From assembly GCF_964199755.1 (NCBI RefSeq), contig NC_133897.1:71542661-71606660 (forward strand): a DNA stretch of 64,000 nucleotides. The letters run 5' to 3'. The stretch comes from Larus michahellis. Lineage: Eukaryota > Chordata > Aves > Charadriiformes > Laridae. The notes under the pieces were generated by a model, which was not told the DNA's origin, searched no databases, and worked only from the letters and a program-made list of their open reading frames with translations. Positions 61,301 through 64,000 of this stretch are shown here, piece by piece. Numbering within the stretch: the first letter of the stretch is position 1; the number at the start of each line of letters is the position of its first letter. The translations under genes were made by a program, and so were the position numbers.

Positions 61301-64000
61301 CAGCCTCTAGGACATTCAGATACAGTCACTAGAATATGTGAGTTTTCATCTTTGAGTGGGTAGAAATTGAACTAAATAGTCTTGGGGGGCAGGGGCAGGA
61401 AAGACAAAAAGGCCATGTACTGTGGTCAATATTGTTCTTGCGTTCCCTAAAATCCTTCATCTTAAAGCATACCAGGTACCTTTTGTGTTGTCCATACTGT
61501 TCCATCTGCAGTAGTGATCTGAACTTCTTCACCAGAATAGTCAATACTCTGTACCTTTTGAAAGACAAATTGAAGATTATATTACAAAATCTACATATGC
61601 AATGCACATTCAGACAAGAATAGCTAATATAGCACCAGTCTGCAAACTAGAAATTGAAGAACACAAATTTCTAGAGAAATATTGACAAAAAAAGAATAGC
61701 TTCCGTGGAAGCTGAAAAAGAATTGTCATCATGATTCTAACATATAAGCTCATCATATCATAATATTGAAGTACTGGTAGTCCTCAAAAAGGATTTCCAG
61801 AAGTGCTGAAATTGTCCTCCTCTTCCTTTAAGACAAGTCAAAATAGTCACAGGCACAGATTTGCCTGGTCCAAAATAATACAAAGATATGATTAGGTGCT
61901 TCAAAGCAATCCAAGATGGGCACTGCGACAACATTTTCCAGACTCACTGGCAAATTCAGCCGGATGTCCAGCCCTTCTGCCAATTTATCGATCACAGTAG
62001 AATATCCCACAGTTAGAAGAGTGTGATCTCCAGCAAACTGGGCAAAAAACTCATTGTGGTCCCATGAGCGTGCAGACACCTGTGGACAGAACATAACTAG
62101 CTGTTTCTGCTGTTGAGGTGACATAACTAGCAAAAGCCCCACAGTGTAGAAGCAGCCACCCCAATTCCTGTCAAAACTGGGGAAAAAAGGGTGTATCACC
62201 AGAATGTATAGCAATGCTGGCAAAAGCAAATGGTTTATTTACTCTAAGGCCATTACACAATATATGAATTGCTAGATTAAGAAACCCCAATATGGGTTGG
62301 GTTGGTAACAAGGAGTTCTGCTTGGTAAAGAAAAGAAGGAAAGTGGTACAAAAATTCAGGTGGATTACAATGTATTTATTTCAGTTTTCTGTCTCTAACA
62401 AAGAAATCGGATTTTACAGCCTTAAGACTTCAAATTAAAATGGAAATAGTTTGTTTCCCAAGATGAAGGGGAAAATAAGATACAGAAAAATCTCAGTGGA
62501 ATGTTTCTTTCACTGTGGAGGTCCTTCCATGATATCTTTCATTGACCCTCTCCCCCAACCCCTGCAAACTCAGAGTTAGTACAATAGTGATATTTGTGCT
62601 AAGCAATCACCACTTAGCAGTGAAAAATTTGAAGCAATTCTCAAACTGCTATTTAAATGCCAATTCCTATCACTGCAGTTGCATTTACTTCATATTTTGA
62701 TTTTAAAATTGAAGGTAAGACAGACTTTTAACATCTTTCTTATTTCCCCTGGGTGTTCCTGAAGTGTGAAAGCTTGACATATCAAATTGACTGCCCTGAT
62801 GCAGCACTGTCATGCAAATTTTTGTTATGTGCTTCTTAGTTCAGATCAGATTTGTGCATCTGCACATACCAGTCAGCTGTCCCACTACCACAGTACAATT
62901 GACCCTAGACATCTTTCACCCAAGCAACAGCACTGAATAAATAATGCACTGCAAACAACATCAAACTTTGATATTTCCTGAATCTACTTGGTTAAAACTG
63001 AAGTCGCGAGGAAAGCCAAGTATCACATAGTCAACAGAATACCTAGGAGTGGTGAACTGGGGCCCACCGTCAGGGTGTTGGAACACTTCAGAAGTTAAAT
63101 GCATTTATTCTCAAGATACCTAGCAAGGTAGAGAAATACCTCAGTTTTTAAACACAGAACTGAGAAGCAGAAGTCACACACAACATCTGAGGAAGAGTAA
63201 CTCTTCCGTGAATCCTACCACCCAGCATCTTGGCAAAACTCCCTATTCCACTGCACCATCTGCACTCAACTTCCATGTTAAAGAGGATGTTGCTGGAAGC
63301 ATGTTATAACCTCCCATTAGATTACCTAAGGCAGTGCTGGAGTCTGTGTCTCAATGTTTTTACAGAGAACACATTAGGGATGTAGGAAGACTTTAAAGAT
63401 AGACGATTCTTCCGTTCAGGCCATGGCATGGATCAGATGACTTCTCAATGTTACTTGCAACCCTGTTTTCTACAAAACTCAACCACTTCAGAACACAACT
63501 GTCAAAACTCACCTGAGAGAGATTGCTGCCACAGGCATACTCCAAATTACTGAGGTGGAACTGTAGTACTTTTTCTTCCAGCTCACTGAACTGGATGCCA
63601 GACTCCTGAATAAAGGCTTTATAGATCTCTTGTATTTTTTCTGTGAAAGAACATATTTAAGTTAAGAATATATCACGATTCATCAGAAGTCCTACTGCAT
63701 TTCAATATGCTGTTCTCTCGATCACAAGATTTTCAAGCTTATTGCTAATTTGCGCTAAGATATTTTTCTTCTCATAGAAAAAAATGAGAAGAAATGGTGA
63801 TAAAATATAACTTTGTTGTTTAGTCATAGGTTTCCCTAGTAAAATAATCTCCTTCAAAAAGGAAACATACATAGCTTCAGGAAAAAAAGTGGTTAAAACC
63901 ATTTCAAAGAAGAAGAGAAAAAAAAAAAAAGGAAGACTGTGCACTGTGCAAGAGCACAGCTGGACTAGCTAGTTGAGACAGGAGAGAAATTAATTTCTCT
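55289..64000 (-). CDS. KDM1B: KDM1B (LSD2) lysine-specific histone demethylase, C-terminal part, partial
   Basis: KDM1B is an FAD-dependent amine oxidase that removes mono- and dimethyl groups from H3K4 in the nucleus, known for its role in oocyte imprinting and in gene bodies. Eight exons on the minus strand (63640-63513, 62079-61948, 61554-61480, 60646-60530, 59688-59563, 58331-58209, 56126-55974, 55372-55289) join in phase to about 311 residues plus stop. If the protein has the human length of 822, this is about residue 512 to the end. Visible are 'RSWDHNEFFAQFAGDHTLL', the 'LVTVPLALLQKNAIQFNPPL' strand, 'NSLGAGVIEK' with the predicted FAD-proximal lysine (Lys661 by counting from the C-terminus), and 'FFAGE-ATNRHFPQTVTGAY', the C-terminal FAD motif. 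The N-terminal zinc-finger and SWIRM exons lie beyond the right edge. The gene is convergent with DEK, as in human. Confidence 0.96.
55373..55973 (-). other. KDM1B: KDM1B last intron
   Basis: A 0.6-kb AT-rich intron with no other feature seen. Confidence 0.85.
55974..56126 (-). CDS. KDM1B: KDM1B penultimate coding exon
   Basis: 51 codons in phase 0: 'EVPEPVKFFVTRWSKDPWLQ' through 'SFVKTGGSGEAYDIIAEDIQ' to 'FFAGE'. Acceptor gattacgcag, donor GAA|GTAAGT. Amine-oxidase domain. Confidence 0.97.
56127..58208 (-). other. KDM1B: KDM1B intron with a CR1 tail
   Basis: A 2.1-kb intron containing the short CR1 3' fragment at 56226-56332. The open frame at 56934-57182 (+) has no recognisable family. 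Confidence 0.8.
56226..56332 (+). mobile_element. CR1 LINE 3' end fragment
   Basis: The end of a CR1 in + orientation: 'gactggatggggctttgagc', 'atgatctttaaggtcccttc', then 'ccaaaccattctatg'. It is about 100 bp long and lies about 100 bp inside the intron from the KDM1B acceptor at 56126, antisense to the gene. Confidence 0.88.
58209..58331 (-). CDS. KDM1B: KDM1B coding exon (third from the end)
   Basis: 41 codons, phase 0: 'GKQSILMSVVTGDAVATIKN' through 'DDKQVLQQCMTVLRELFKEQ'. Amine-oxidase substrate-domain region, close to human LSD2. Acceptor ttttag, donor CAG|GTAAGA. Confidence 0.97.
58332..59562 (-). other. KDM1B: KDM1B intron
   Basis: A 1.2-kb AT-rich intron; nothing else recognised. 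Confidence 0.8.
59563..59688 (-). CDS. KDM1B: KDM1B coding exon (fourth from the end)
   Basis: 42 codons, phase 0: 'IALQFPYRFWDSKIQGADFF' through 'RGLFSVFYDMDPE'. This is the strand after the FAD-proximal lysine, equivalent to the VVLCFDRVFW region of LSD1. Donor GAG|GTATCA. Confidence 0.97.
59689..60529 (-). other. KDM1B: KDM1B intron
   Basis: A 0.84-kb intron; nothing else recognised. Confidence 0.8.
60530..60646 (-). CDS. KDM1B: KDM1B coding exon with predicted FAD-proximal lysine
   Basis: 39 codons, phase 0: 'VLVTVPLALLQKNAIQFNPP' through 'KAINSLGAGVIEK'. The final Lys codon (60530-60532) is 161 residues before the C-terminal end, the spacing expected for Lys661 of an 822-residue LSD2, the lysine that interacts with flavin N5. 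The exon junction falls immediately after it. Confidence 0.97.
60647..61479 (-). other. KDM1B: KDM1B intron
   Basis: A 0.83-kb intron; nothing else recognised. Confidence 0.8.
61480..61554 (-). CDS. KDM1B: KDM1B coding exon
   Basis: 25 codons, phase 0: 'VQSIDYSGEEVQITTADGTV' then 'WTTQK'. A beta-hairpin of the FAD-binding subdomain. It has good acceptor and donor sites, both with G-T-A-C context. Confidence 0.95.
61555..61947 (-). other. KDM1B: KDM1B intron
   Basis: A 0.39-kb intron; the flanking open frame simply reads through it. Confidence 0.8.
61948..62079 (-). CDS. KDM1B: KDM1B coding exon
   Basis: 44 codons, phase 0: 'VSARSWDHNEFFAQFAGDHT' through 'VIDKLAEGLDIRLNLP'. The sequence is highly conserved with human LSD2. 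Acceptor ctgtccacag, donor CCA|GTGAGT. Confidence 0.97.
62080..63512 (-). other. KDM1B: KDM1B intron
   Basis: A 1.4-kb intron; no repeat or gene recognised. Confidence 0.8.
63513..63640 (-). CDS. KDM1B: KDM1B coding exon (most upstream one in the window)
   Basis: Two bases of a split codon, then 42 codons: 'KIQEIYKAFIQESGIQFSEL' through 'HLSNLEYACGSNLSQ'. Acceptor 'tctttcacag', donor CAG|GTGAGT. The preceding exon must end with the first base of a codon and lies beyond 64000. Confidence 0.96.
63641..64000 (-). other. KDM1B: KDM1B intron, runs off the window
   Basis: AT-rich with an A-run near 63918-63930. No exon was recognised before the window edge. Confidence 0.75.

Noticed and set aside
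63702-63944. 80-codon minus-strand frame upstream of the KDM1B exons
   Set aside because: The translation is driven by A-runs and shows no similarity to KDM1B; it has no acceptor and donor in the right phase.

Overview
The window is vertebrate nuclear DNA from a bird. It has spliced genes with GT/AG introns, two CpG islands, several CR1 LINE fragments (the dominant avian retrotransposon) and a solo endogenous-retrovirus LTR. That LTR resembles families I associate with Neoaves rather than chicken, so a neoavian bird is my best guess; the species cannot be named from the window. There are no prokaryotic features.

Layout: 1-18 kb is gene-poor, AT-rich intergenic DNA with three CR1 pieces and C-rich low-complexity tracts. 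At 18.2-18.9 kb lies an isolated CpG island with no assignable gene. At 22.9-24.1 kb is the CpG-island promoter of DEK, with a CRE, an inverted CCAAT box and a YY1-type site. DEK runs on the + strand from about 23.38 to about 48.73 kb. I could place one non-coding and ten coding exons with consistent phases, giving a 369-residue chromatin protein. Intron 2 carries the sense solo LTR. Intron 7 carries a 3.6-kb antisense CR1 that keeps recognisable esterase, endonuclease and reverse transcriptase regions but is broken. Intron 8 carries an old CR1 copy that is almost identical to a second copy 7.86 kb downstream, beyond the DEK 3' end.

From 55.29 kb to the right edge, on the - strand and convergent with DEK, are the last eight coding exons of KDM1B (LSD2, a flavin-dependent histone H3K4 demethylase). 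They encode about 311 residues, the C-terminal part of the amine-oxidase domain, including the predicted FAD-proximal lysine and the C-terminal FAD-binding motif. The rest of the gene lies to the right of the window.

The convergent DEK-KDM1B order matches the arrangement known on human chromosome 6p22. Both products act on chromatin: DEK is a DNA-binding architectural protein and histone chaperone, and KDM1B is a demethylase. They have separate promoters, and nothing here shows that they are co-regulated. By human synteny the next gene to the left would be RNF144B on the - strand. I found no RNF144B coding exon, but the orphan CpG island at 18.2-18.9 kb is a candidate promoter for it.

I did not find a previously undescribed system. 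The most unusual items are the near-identical direct CR1 repeats bracketing DEK exons 9-11, the orphan CpG island, and a possible alternative in-frame DEK first coding exon.
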